In this document: piece by piece, positions 16,836 to 25,017 of the stretch
How positions within the stretch are numbered: position 1 is the first letter of the stretch
Layout of the letters: the number at the start of each line of letters is the position of its first letter
DNA from: Pseudomonas sp. Irchel s3h14
Lineage (GTDB): Bacteria; Pseudomonadota; Gammaproteobacteria; Pseudomonadales; Pseudomonadaceae
Length of the DNA stretch: 64,000 nt
Reading direction: 5' to 3'
Assembly: GCF_900187425.1 (NCBI RefSeq)
Contig: NZ_FYDJ01000018.1
Span: 1-64,000 of the forward strand
Notes under the pieces: generated by a model
What the model saw: the letters and a program-made list of their open reading frames with translations, nothing else
Told to the model about the DNA's origin: nothing
Database searches by the model: none
Translations under genes and position numbers: made by a program

Positions 16836-19714
16836 CGGCGTACCTCGGCTTTAGAGCCACGCGCCTGGCGGCGTTCGTCGAGCAGGCGTTGTTGGTTGTC
16901 ACTGAACTCCTGATAGCGTTTTTGCCACTCGGAAGGGTGGTAGACGCGGCTGACTTCCACGGCCGTGACCTTGTACTCCGGACAGTTGGTGGCCCAGTCA
17001 GAGTTGTCGGTGGTGATCACGTTGGCCCCCGATTCAGGGAAGTGGAAAGTGGTGTACACCACGCCTGGGGCGACCCGTTCGGTGACCCGCGCACGCAGTA
17101 CGGTCTGGCCGGCGCGGCTGCCGATGCCGACCCAGTCACCCTCGTTGATGCCACGACTCTCGGCGTCGGTCGGATGGATTTCCAGGCGGTCTTCGTCGTG
17201 CCAGGCAACGTTCTCGGTACGCCGGGTCTGGGCGCCGACGTTGTACTGGCTGAGGATGCGCCCGGTGGTCAGCAGAAGCGGATAGCGATTGTTGACCTTT
17301 TCCTCGGTGGGCACGTAGCCGGTGAGCATGAAACGCCCCTTGCCGCGCACGAACTCCTCGATGTGCATGGTCGGCGTGCCGTCCGGTGCCGCGGCGTTGC
17401 ACGGCCATTGCAGGCTGCCGTGGCTGTCCAGTGCGGCGTAGCTGACGTTGGTGAAGGTCGGCGTCAGGCTGGCGATTTCATCCATGATTTGCGACGGGTG
17501 CGTGTAGTTCATCGGGTAACCCAGCGCGTTGGCCAGTGCCACCGTGCCTTCCCAGTCGGCCTTGCCGCCCAGGGGGGCCATGACCTTGCGCACCCGGGAG
17601 ATGCGTCGCTCGGCGTTGGTGAACGTGCCGTCTTTTTCCAGGAACGAGCTGCCCGGCAAGAACACATGGGCGAACTTGGCCGTTTCGTTGAGGAAAATGT
17701 CCTGCACCACCACGCACTCCATGGCCGACAGTGCCGCGGTGACGTGCTGGGTATTCGGATCGCTTTGGGCGATGTCTTCGCCCTGGCAATACAGGCCCTT
17801 GAAACTGCCGCCCAGCGCTGCTTCGAACATGTTCGGGATACGCAGGCCCGGGTCGGGTTGCAGAGTGACGTTCCAGGCCTGTTCGAACTGCGCCCGTACC
17901 ACCTCGTTGGAGATGTGTCGGTAACCGGGCAGCTCATGGGGGAAGGAGCCCATGTCGCAGGAACCCTGAACGTTGTTCTGTCCCCGCAGCGGGTTCACGC
18001 CCACGCCTTCGCGGCCGATGTTGCCAGTGGCCATGGCCAGGTTGGCGATGCCCATCACCGCGGTGCTGCCCTGGCTGTGCTCGGTGACGCCCAAACCGTA
18101 GTAGATCGCGGCATTGCCGCCGGTGGCATACAGGCGGGCGGCGGCGCGGATGTCGGCAGGGTCTACGCCGCAGATGGCGCCGAGGACTTCCGGCGAGTTT
18201 TCCGCACGGCTCACGAACTCGCTCCAGTGGGCGAAATCCGTTCCCTCGCAACGGGCGTCGATGAAGGGCTGATTGAGCAGGCCTTCGGTGACGATGACGT
18301 GGGCCAGGGCGTTGAGCATGGCGACGTTGGTGCCCGGGCGCAGGGCCAGGTGCAGTTCGGCGCGGGCATGCACCGAATCCACCAGATCAATGCGACGTGG
18401 GTCGATGACGATCAGCCGTGCGCCTTCACGCAAGCGGCGTTTGAGCTGGGAGGCGAACACCGGGTGGGCGTCGCTGGGGTTGGCGCCCATCACCAGGATC
18501 ACATCGGCCTGCATCACCGAGTCGAAACTCTGGGTGCCGGCGGACTCGCCAAGGGTTTGTTTCAGGCCATAACCGGTCGGCGAGTGGCAGACCCGCGCAC
18601 AGGTGTCGACGTTGTTGTTGCCGAACGCGGCGCGCACCAGTTTTTGCACCAGGTAGGTTTCTTCGTTGGTGCAGCGGCTGGAGGTGATGCCACCAATGGA
18701 GTCGCGGCCGTATTTTTGCTGCAGTCGGCGGAATTCGCTGGCGGCGTAGGTCACCGCTTCATCCCAGCTGACTTCCTGCCAGGGATCGTTGATGTTTTTG
18801 CGGATCATCGGTTTGGTGATGCGATCCGGGTGGGTGGCGTAGCCCCAGGCAAAGCGTCCTTTGACGCAGGAGTGACCGTGGTTGGCCTGGCCATTCTTGT
18901 CCGGAACCATGCGCACCAGTTGGTCGCCTTTCATCTCGGCGCGGAACGAGCACCCCACGCCACAATAGGCACACGTGGTGATCACGCTGCGTTCGGGCTG
19001 ACCCAGTTCGACCACGCTTTTTTCCATCAGGGTCGCGGTGGGGCAGGCTTGCACACAGGCACCGCAGGACACGCATTCCGAGTCGAGGAAGTTCTCGCCA
19101 CCGGCGGCCTCGACCCGGGATTCGAAACCGCGCCCGGTAATGGTCAGGGCGAAGGTGCCTTGGGTTTCTTCGCAGGCGCGCACGCAGCGGTTGCAGACGA
19201 TGCACTTGCTCGGGTCGTAGTCGAAGTAAGGGTTGGAGGTGTCCTTCACATCGGCCAGATGGTTGTCGCCTTCATAGCCGTAACGCACTTCTCGCAGGCC
19301 GACCTGACCGGCGACAGTTTGCAGCTCGCAGTTGCCGTTGGCCGAGCAGGTCAGGCAGTCCAGCGGGTGATCGGAGATGTACAGCTCCATGACATTGCGG
19401 CGCAGGGTGGCGAGCTTCGGCGTCTGGGTATGTACGCTCATGCCTTCGGTGACCGGCGTGGTGCAAGACGCCGGGTAGCCGCGCATGCCGTCGATTTCAA
19501 CCAGGCACATGCGGCAGGAGCCGAACGCTTCCAGGCTGTCGGTGGCGCACAGTTTCGGAATGGTGGTGCCCAACAGCGCGGCGGCGCGCATCACCGAGGT
19601 GCCTTCGGGCACGCTGATGCTGCGGCCATCGATGTTCAGGGTGACCTGCACCTCGCTGTCGCGGGCCGGGGTGCCGAGATCGATATCGGTGTTCGGGTCG
19701 AAGAGAGTGATCAT
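16832..19714 (-). CDS. fdsA: NAD-dependent formate dehydrogenase, molybdenum catalytic alpha subunit
   Basis: Oxidises formate to CO2 at a bis-molybdopterin guanine dinucleotide centre. An N-terminal [2Fe-2S] domain has C56, C67, C70 and C84. His-Cys-rich and ferredoxin-like [4Fe-4S] motifs follow (CIVCNRC near 171-177, CVSCGAC near 214-220). The catalytic domain begins with CAYCGVGC (about 248-255), and Cys376 in RVCHSPTGYG is the residue that ligates molybdenum (selenocysteine in some relatives). A C-terminal molydopterin dinucleotide-binding domain completes the 960 residues. The start ATG at 19714 overlaps the fdsB stop as ATGA; the longer reading to 19834 lies inside fdsB. Confidence 0.95.
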   Translation of the reverse strand: MITLFDPNTDIDLGTPARDSEVQVTLNIDGRSISVPEGTSVMRAAALLGTTIPKLCATDSLEAFGSCRMCLVEIDGMRGYPASCTTPVTEGMSVHTQTPKLATLRRNVMELYISDHPLDCLTCSANGNCELQTVAGQVGLREVRYGYEGDNHLADVKDTSNPYFDYDPSKCIVCNRCVRACEETQGTFALTITGRGFESRVEAAGGENFLDSECVSCGACVQACPTATLMEKSVVELGQPERSVITTCAYCGVGCSFRAEMKGDQLVRMVPDKNGQANHGHSCVKGRFAWGYATHPDRITKPMIRKNINDPWQEVSWDEAVTYAASEFRRLQQKYGRDSIGGITSSRCTNEETYLVQKLVRAAFGNNNVDTCARVCHSPTGYGLKQTLGESAGTQSFDSVMQADVILVMGANPSDAHPVFASQLKRRLREGARLIVIDPRRIDLVDSVHARAELHLALRPGTNVAMLNALAHVIVTEGLLNQPFIDARCEGTDFAHWSEFVSRAENSPEVLGAICGVDPADIRAAARLYATGGNAAIYYGLGVTEHSQGSTAVMGIANLAMATGNIGREGVGVNPLRGQNNVQGSCDMGSFPHELPGYRHISNEVVRAQFEQAWNVTLQPDPGLRIPNMFEAALGGSFKGLYCQGEDIAQSDPNTQHVTAALSAMECVVVQDIFLNETAKFAHVFLPGSSFLEKDGTFTNAERRISRVRKVMAPLGGKADWEGTVALANALGYPMNYTHPSQIMDEIASLTPTFTNVSYAALDSHGSLQWPCNAAAPDGTPTMHIEEFVRGKGRFMLTGYVPTEEKVNNRYPLLLTTGRILSQYNVGAQTRRTENVAWHDEDRLEIHPTDAESRGINEGDWVGIGSRAGQTVLRARVTERVAPGVVYTTFHFPESGANVITTDNSDWATNCPEYKVTAVEVSRVYHPSEWQKRYQEFSDNQQRLLDERRQARGSKAEVRR

Positions 19715-21267
19715 TGGTCGGCCTCCGAAGATTGCAGACCGAAGTCGGCGGGGAAGTACTTGAGGGCGCTGGCTACCGGAAAGGAGACCATGCCGCCCAG
19801 CGCGCACAGCGAACCGTATTGCAGGGTGTCGCACAGGTCCTTGAGGATGATCACCTGCTCATCGCGACCACTCTGGTCCGGCGCGGCCAGCAGGCGGTCG
19901 ATCACCTCCACGCCCCGGGTCGAGCCGATGCGGCAAGGGGTGCATTTGCCACAGGATTCCTCGGCACAGAACTGCATGGCGAAGCGCGCCATGTGGGCCA
20001 TGTCCAGGCTGTCATCAGCCACCACCACACCACCATGACCGAGCATCGCGCCGATGGCGGCGAACGCTTCGTAATCCAGCGGCGTGTCGAATTGACTTGG
20101 CGGCACCCAGGCGCCGAGCGGGCCGCCGACCTGAGCGGCTTTCAGCGGTCGGCCACTCGCGGTGCCACCACCGTAGTCTTCCACCAGTTCCCGCAACGTC
20201 AGGCCAAAGGCCCGTTCCACCAGGCCGCCGTGACGAATATTGCCCGCCAGCTGGAAGGGCATCGTGCCGAGGGAACGGCCCATGCCGTAATCGCGATAGA
20301 ACTGCGCACCCTTGGCCAGAATCAGCGGCACCGAGGCCAGGGTCAGCACGTTATGCACCAGGGTCGGCAAGCCAAACAGGCCCTGCAACGCGGGTATCGG
20401 CGGCTTGGCGCGAACGATCCCGCGCTTGCCTTCGAGCGAGTCCAGCAGCGCGGTTTCCTCACCACAGATGTAAGCGCCGGCACCGACCCGCACTTCCATA
20501 TCGAAAGCCTGGCCGCTGCCGCCGACATTGGCGCCGAGGTAACCGGCGGTCCGGGCGATGTCCAGCGCCTCGCGCAGTGTCGCCACGGCAGCCGGGTATT
20601 CCGAGCGCACATAGATGTAGCCGTAGCTGGCGCCGACGGTGATGCCGGCAATGGCCATGCCTTCGATCAGCAGGAAGGGATCACCTTCCATCAACATACG
20701 GTCGGCGAAAGTGCCGGAGTCGCCTTCGTCGGCGTTGCACACAATGTATTTCTGCGCAGCCTGGGTCGCGCGCACCGTGCGCCATTTGATCCCAGCCGGG
20801 AAAGCTGCGCCGCCACGGCCACGCAGGCCTGAATCGAACACCGCGGTCGCGGTCTGCTCGCCGCCCAGGGCGATGGCTTGGGTCAAGCCCTCAAAGCCGC
20901 CGTGGGCCCGGTAATCCTCTAGGGACAGCGGCCGGGTTATACCGGCGCGGGCAAACAGCAGGCGTTGTTGAGTCTTCAGATAAGGCAATTCCTCCACCAG
21001 GCCCAAGGCCAGTGGATGAGCGGACGGCTCGCCTTGCAGCGCATCGAGCACGGTCGGCACATCGGCAGCAGTCAGCGGGCCGAAGCCGATACGGCCTTGC
21101 GGGCTGTCCACTTCCAGCAGTGGTTCCAGCCAATACAGGCCGCGCGAGCTGGTGCGTTGCAGGTCCAGATTGCTTTCCTGCGACTGATTGGCAAGGGCCA
21201 AGGCCACCTCATCGGCGCCCACGGCACGGGCCAGAGAATCAACGGGCAGATAGAGACGCGGCATCAT
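19711..21267 (-). CDS. fdsB: Formate dehydrogenase beta subunit (NuoF-like, FMN and NADH binding)
   Basis: Transfers electrons from the alpha subunit to NAD+. An N-terminal NuoE-like thioredoxin fold remnant (residues about 1-120) is followed by the NuoF core: GLRGRGGAAFPAGIKW binds FMN and NADH, VCNADEGDSGTFADR and CGEETALLDSLEGKRG follow, and SCGKCTPCRIG near the C-terminus ligates a [4Fe-4S] cluster with a later Cys. The start ATG at 21267 forms ATGA with the fdsG stop. The 518 residues match Fds beta subunits. Confidence 0.95.
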   Translation of the reverse strand: MMPRLYLPVDSLARAVGADEVALALANQSQESNLDLQRTSSRGLYWLEPLLEVDSPQGRIGFGPLTAADVPTVLDALQGEPSAHPLALGLVEELPYLKTQQRLLFARAGITRPLSLEDYRAHGGFEGLTQAIALGGEQTATAVFDSGLRGRGGAAFPAGIKWRTVRATQAAQKYIVCNADEGDSGTFADRMLMEGDPFLLIEGMAIAGITVGASYGYIYVRSEYPAAVATLREALDIARTAGYLGANVGGSGQAFDMEVRVGAGAYICGEETALLDSLEGKRGIVRAKPPIPALQGLFGLPTLVHNVLTLASVPLILAKGAQFYRDYGMGRSLGTMPFQLAGNIRHGGLVERAFGLTLRELVEDYGGGTASGRPLKAAQVGGPLGAWVPPSQFDTPLDYEAFAAIGAMLGHGGVVVADDSLDMAHMARFAMQFCAEESCGKCTPCRIGSTRGVEVIDRLLAAPDQSGRDEQVIILKDLCDTLQYGSLCALGGMVSFPVASALKYFPADFGLQSSEADQ

Positions 21268-21740
21268 GCGTCCTCCCGGCAAGCGTCGAGCAAGGCATCC
21301 AGACGCTCGGCGCTGAGCCGCGCATGCACCTGGCCATCCAGCTCAAGGGCGGGCGAACAGGCGCAGGCGCCGAGGCAATACACCGGGCGCAGGCTGATGT
21401 TGCCATCGGCGCTGCTGCCGTGGTCGTCCAGTTGCAGACGTTCGCGCAACTGCGCCGCAAGCTGCTCGGCGCCGCGGCTCTTGCAGGACTCGGCCCGGCA
21501 CAGACGCAGGATATGCCGGGCCGGAGGCGCGGTTCGGAAGTCATGATAGAAGCTGATCACCCCGCGAACCTCGGCCTGACTCAGGTTTAGCGCATGGGCA
21601 ATCTCGGGGATGGCGGCGTCGGGGATGTAACCGATGCCCTCCTGAATCTCATGAAGAATGGGCAACAGTGCGCCCGGGGAGCGTTTGTGGCGCTCCAGCA
21701 GGCTGTTGACCATAGGCAGGTGCAACATCTCATCAGGCAT
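21264..21740 (-). CDS. fdsG: Formate dehydrogenase gamma subunit (NuoE-like)
   Basis: A [2Fe-2S] thioredoxin-like electron-transfer subunit of 158 residues. An N-terminal helical bundle (PILHEIQEGIGYIPD) precedes the thioredoxin fold with the cluster cysteines in LCRAESCKSRG and YCLGACACSPA. It is first in the operon fdsG-fdsB-fdsA-fdsD, in which every junction is a 4-base ATGA overlap. The accessory gene fdsC/fdhD, often adjacent, is not seen here and must be elsewhere. Confidence 0.93.
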   Translation of the reverse strand: MPDEMLHLPMVNSLLERHKRSPGALLPILHEIQEGIGYIPDAAIPEIAHALNLSQAEVRGVISFYHDFRTAPPARHILRLCRAESCKSRGAEQLAAQLRERLQLDDHGSSADGNISLRPVYCLGACACSPALELDGQVHARLSAERLDALLDACREDA

Positions 21741-22174
21741 TCAGCATTCCTCACGGTCACGGACAAACCAGATGGTCGTCGGTCGTCCGAAAGTGTCGGC
21801 TGCGGCACTCACACCACGTCACGGTATCGTGGCAATTTCAGGCCGTTGGCCAGGGCACCCTGAGCGGGCATCTTGTTGTGCCCGGCGCGGTCTTTGCCGC
21901 ACCTCTTAAAGGGCATTAAGGCAGCTTGCCACGCTGCTTTTGATTCATCTGCACCAAAGCGACGTGTTCGGTTCTTTCTACGACCTTCTATTGAGTCTAG
22001 AAGAGTGCGGCCTGAGGCGTCGTCCCTGAATGGTCGATGGCGTCGAAGTCACCTATCGAGGTGTCCGGAATTAGTTGACCACTACACAGTTGGTCACCAG
22101 TTTCCAGCGTTTGTGCCAAGCTGATGGAGTGTTAATACGCCTACCGCTCAGGCAAACCTCAGGAAGCCCATGAC
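21741..22174. other. Gene-free region between fdsG and the K+ channel gene
   Basis: This should hold the divergent promoters of the fds operon and the channel gene. I see no convincing sigma70 or sigma54 box. A short inverted repeat TGACCA-N9-TGGTCA lies at about 22077-22097, upstream of the channel gene. No further gene is supported. Confidence 0.5.
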
Positions 22175-22534
22175 ATGAACCCCACTCATGCGTCGCACGT
22201 CCGTCGAGAATTCTTCAAAGCAGTCGGGTTCTACTTTCGCGTTGTCTGGCCGATCTTTTCCATACTGCTTTTTACTATCGTGCTGTTCGGCCTCATCATC
22301 AGCCACCTGGAGGGATGGGATCCTTTTGACGGCATCTATTTCGGCTTCGTGACCGGTTTGACCATTGGTTATGGAGAACTCGTGCCGAAACTTGGCGTCT
22401 CGCGGGTTCTGGCGATTTTGCTGGGGTTCAACGGGGTGCTGATGACAGCGATATTTGCGGCGATCAGTGTTCGGGCGATTGAGGTTGCAGTGCGGGCGTC
22501 GGGGCAGAAAGAGCCGGGTAAGCCGACGGCGTGA
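22175..22534 (+). CDS. Two-helix potassium channel family protein, 119 aa
   Basis: TM1 spans residues about 22-46 (VVWPIFSILLFTIVLFGLII), then a pore loop with the selectivity-filter signature TIGYGE and TM2 (about 80-103), the Ion_trans_2 layout of minimal KcsA-like subunits; a tetramer at the inner membrane would form the pore. No cytoplasmic RCK or ligand domain is attached. It stands alone upstream of REP sequences and the IS3 element. Substrate selectivity is inferred from the filter only. Confidence 0.85.
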   Translation: MNPTHASHVRREFFKAVGFYFRVVWPIFSILLFTIVLFGLIISHLEGWDPFDGIYFGFVTGLTIGYGELVPKLGVSRVLAILLGFNGVLMTAIFAAISVRAIEVAVRASGQKEPGKPTA

Positions 22535-22640
22535 AGTCATGCAAGTCATCGACTCCGAGAGTGTCAGATCCGTAGGCAATTCAGGGAGCAGATGCGTTGA
22601 TCTATCCCGCTGTAAACCGAAGCTCATTCACCCTGAGCCG

Positions 22641-22671
22641 AAAAATAAAAAGCCCCGAAAAACCTCGGGGC
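22641..22671 (-). terminator. Intrinsic terminator facing the minus strand, now orphaned
   Basis: gccccga / tcggggc arms with a 6-base loop are followed on the minus strand by ttttattttt. No minus-strand gene now lies directly upstream; the nearest is the DUF3077-like gene at 24162-24473, with the IS3 element inserted between. It probably served that gene before the insertion. Confidence 0.7.
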
Positions 22672-22705
22672 CAATCCCAAATGCCAGCCATCACACACAA
22701 CCCCT

Positions 22706-22788
22706 GTGGGAGCGAGCCTGCTCGCGATAGCGCCAGCCCAACCAACGCAAAACCCTGAAGTGACCACAATCCCTTGTAGGAGCGAGCT
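22706..22788. repeat. Two REP sequences, the second split by the IS3 element
   Basis: The first REP (from 22706, ctgtgggagcgagcctgctc and on) is complete. The second begins at about 22774 (tgtaggagcgagct) and resumes at 24035 (gctcgctcgcgaaaaacg) on the other side of the IS3 element. Confidence 0.8.
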
Positions 22789-22855
22789 TGAACTGGCCTA
22801 ATGAATTTGGACACATCAATAGGGCGCTATGATGGCGCCCAAATCTGAGGTGTGC

Positions 22856-23164
22856 ATGAGTATGCGAAAGTCCTATTCCAGCGAGTTCAAGCTCAAAGCC
22901 GCAAGCATGGTGCTTGATGAAGACCAGCCTGTTCCCGAGATTTGCGCCAGTTTGGATATCGGCCCTACGGCTTTGCGCCGCTGGGTCGAGCAGGTACGTA
23001 AAGAGCGTGCCGGATCAACACTGGCTGGTACAAAGGCTATCACCGCCGAACAGAAGCAAATCCAGGAACTGAAAGCCCTGCTCAGGCAAAAAGACCGGGA
23101 TATCGAAATCCTAAAAAAGGCCAGTGCTCTCCTGCTTTTGGACTCCAAAGATCATTCCCTCTGA
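22856..23164 (+). CDS. IS3-family transposase OrfA
   Basis: A helix-turn-helix DNA-binding protein of the HTH_Tnp_1 type (residues about 3-60, RKSYSSEFKLKAASMVL then PTALRRWVEQV), followed by a leucine-rich coiled coil (IQELKALLRQKDRDIEILKKA). A slippery A_AAA_AAG heptamer at 23113-23119 would shift ribosomes by -1 into orfB to make the fused transposase. The start at 22856 has GAGGT upstream. Confidence 0.88.
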   Translation: MSMRKSYSSEFKLKAASMVLDEDQPVPEICASLDIGPTALRRWVEQVRKERAGSTLAGTKAITAEQKQIQELKALLRQKDRDIEILKKASALLLLDSKDHSL

Positions 23165-23997
23165 TCAATGAGTTGGGCGAGCAGTACGGCGTTTCAGATT
23201 GCTGTCGTGTATTTGAAGTCAACCGCAGCAGCTATTACGCCTGGCGTCAGCGTCAGGGGAAAACCAACCTGGAGCGCGAAGCGCTCAAGGTTGTTCTAGT
23301 TAAGTATCACAAGGCTTCAAGAGGATCGGCAGGGGCGCGAACCCTTTCTGAAGACCTGCGAGGCGCAGGCCATCAGGTGGGGCGCTACATGGCCCGCCGT
23401 TTGATGAAGGAGGCTGGGATTGCCAGCCGACAACGCAGGCCCCATAAGTACAAGTCGTCAGGTGTTGAGTCTTTGGTGGCCGAGCATGAGCTGGATCGTG
23501 AGTTTTACGTAGCTGATATCAACAAGGTCTGGTGTGCGGACATCACCTATATCCAGCTCGGCAAGCGTTGGCTCTACTTCTCGGTAGTTTTGGATCTGTT
23601 TGCGCGCCGAGTGGTGGGATAGTCGTATTCACTGGTCGCCGATGCGACGCTGGCAAGTGAGTCACTGCGGATGGCTGTTGAATTGAGAGGGCGACCTAAA
23701 GGGGTGCTGTTTCATTCTGACCAGGGATGCCAGTACACCAGTCATAAATTCAGAGCTGAACTGCAGGCGCACGAGCTGAAGCAGAGCATGAGTCGAAAAG
23801 GCCAATGCTGGGATAACGCCCCGATGGAGCGTTTTTTTGGCAGTTTGAAGTCCGAGTGGGTGCCCGAGGAAGGTTACAACTCGGAGTACGAGGCTCGGGC
23901 AGATATCAACCGATATGTGGCGCGCTACAACAGCGTAAGGCGCCACAGCTACAACGGTTACCACTCCCCAGTAGCGGCAGAAAAGCTAGCGGCGTGA
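23119..23997 (+). pseudogene. IS3-family transposase OrfB with an internal amber stop
   Basis: After a -1 shift at the A6G run the frame is open through the HTH_21 and integrase-core regions: VSDCCRVFEVNRSSYYAW, WCADITYIQLGKRWLYFSVV (first catalytic Asp), then VLFHSDQGCQYTS (second Asp) and DNAPMERFFGSLKSEW (catalytic Glu). At 23620-23622 a TAG replaces what should be the Trp of RRVVGW; the reading frame continues intact afterwards. One G-to-A change explains the break, so it looks recent. Without suppression the protein loses the second Asp and the Glu. Confidence 0.9.
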
Positions 23998-24161
23998 GAA
24001 CCGAAAAGAATGTCCGAAATTACTGGACCAGTTCAGCTCGCTCGCGAAAAACGCAAGGCATCCACCTATCCCGATGAATACCACACCCACCGCAACCAAA
24101 CCCGCCCCCACAACATCACGCCTAACTCTTGAAACCAAAAGCTATCCCGGCGCTTCGCCCA

Positions 24162-24473
24162 CTACCCCTCAGCCTTCGCCCCCGCCCGCTTAGACGCCAT
24201 CTCATTGTCCCGATCCCGATTCAGCACCTTCACCGCATCATCCACCACCGCCTTGCTCATCGCCGTCAAATAATGCGCGGCCCTGGCGTGGCGGTCGGTA
24301 TCTGTGGCGTAAGCAGCATCTTCGGTCAGCTTCTTGGCGAGGAACAGAAAGTCAGAAGCCATTGATAACGCATCACCGAGAGGAACGCCGCGAGTTACGT
24401 GGAACAGGGCTTGATTCGCGCAGTAGATGGCGGGTGTGAGGCCGATGGTTTTGAGTTCTGGTTGATCGGTCAT
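24162..24473 (-). CDS. DUF3077/DUF6124-like small protein, 103 aa
   Basis: It resembles small Pseudomonas-specific proteins of the DUF3077 type, as I recall them: an N-terminal TIGLTPAIYCANQALFHVTR segment, then a helical domain with PLGDALSMASDFLFLAKKL. The function of the family is unknown. Its ATG overlaps the stop of a 38-codon upstream reading frame as ATGA, and an intrinsic terminator lies further upstream, so expression may be set by attenuation and translational coupling. A lysine-rich C-terminal tail ends in MASKRAGAKAEG. Confidence 0.65.
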   Translation of the reverse strand: MTDQPELKTIGLTPAIYCANQALFHVTRGVPLGDALSMASDFLFLAKKLTEDAAYATDTDRHARAAHYLTAMSKAVVDDAVKVLNRDRDNEMASKRAGAKAEG

Positions 24474-24586
24474 TTACCACCTCCGATGAGGGAGAGGCGG
24501 TGGAAGAGGGTGGATGGTGGGGCGTTACGCGATTGGGAATTGCGTAGAGAGAAAAGCCAAATTTTGTACGGATTGATGCTGCGCAT
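24470..24586 (-). CDS. Putative 38-residue leader peptide coupled to the DUF3077-like gene
   Basis: Starts at ATG 24586 with AAGGAG eight bases upstream and reads MRSINPYKIWLFSLRN and on to LSLIGGGK, ending in TGA that overlaps the next ATG (ATGA at 24473-24470). A strong ribosome site, which the downstream gene lacks on its own apart from GGAGGTGG inside this frame, supports real translation and coupling. Function unknown; it may act only through translation. Confidence 0.5.
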   Translation of the reverse strand: MRSINPYKIWLFSLRNSQSRNAPPSTLFHRLSLIGGGK

Positions 24587-24734
24587 TATCAGACTCCTTG
24601 ATATGGGGAGCTGCCACATTCGTTTCCACACGAATGGGTGACAGCTGTGCGCAGGGTGGAAAACCGGGAATCAAGGAAACCGGCACGCCCGAAGACGTCC
24701 CACGCACAGCCGCCATAACTCACGCCGCAGGCAT

Positions 24735-24767
24735 AAAAAAAGCGCCGGCAGACGTGATGGGGGCGCT
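24735..24767 (-). terminator. Intrinsic terminator in the leader of the DUF3077-like gene
   Basis: Arms agcgcc (24741-24746) and ggcgct (24762-24767) with a 15-base loop are followed on the minus strand by six T. It lies about 150 bases upstream of the leader ORF on the same strand, so it either ends an upstream minus-strand transcript or attenuates this one. Confidence 0.6.
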
Positions 24768-25017
24768 GTTGCGCCTTGAATTACACGGGTTTCCACACCC
24801 GATCGCTGAATTGGCAGCGACGGTGGGAGGGTATCGTGCAGGTCCTTCTCTTGCAACTTCAAAGTCGTTGTCCAAACCGACTACCGAAGGCGAGGGTGAA
24901 ACCACGTTTGTCAAGAAAAAACGTGGCCAGTCCCATTTGTTTAATAGTAGGGACTGCCGAGGTCAATCATTCGTAAGCGCTCCATAAACCCCACCGATTT
25001 CAGGATGGGGTGAGCGC

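Larger units (their letters stand above)
22789..24034 (+). mobile_element. IS3-family insertion sequence
   Basis: The 1246-bp element has imperfect terminal inverted repeats: TGAACTGGCCTAATGAATTT on the left and TGAACTGGTCCAGTAATTTC read from the right. The 3-bp direct repeat gct (22786-22788 and 24035-24037) is the target duplication; removing one copy and the element restores a continuous REP. It encodes orfA and a frame-shifted orfB, but orfB has an internal amber stop, so the copy is probably not autonomous. Confidence 0.92.

Noticed and set aside
16889..20038. Very long plus-strand open frame opposite fdsA and fdsB
   Set aside because: An antisense shadow of GC-rich codons; the minus strand encodes well-recognised subunits with cluster motifs.
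21890..21950. Sigma54-like TGGCA on the minus strand before the fds operon
   Set aside because: The GG-GC spacing required for a -24/-12 promoter is not met.
22706..22788. CRISPR-like spacing of REP sequences here and at other REP loci
   Set aside because: The units are palindromic doublets without regular spacers or cas genes; no CRISPR array was seen anywhere in the window.
24598..24987. 129-codon plus-strand frame upstream of the IS66 element
   Set aside because: It reads through the minus-strand terminator and into the IS66 left end, so it cannot be an old gene.
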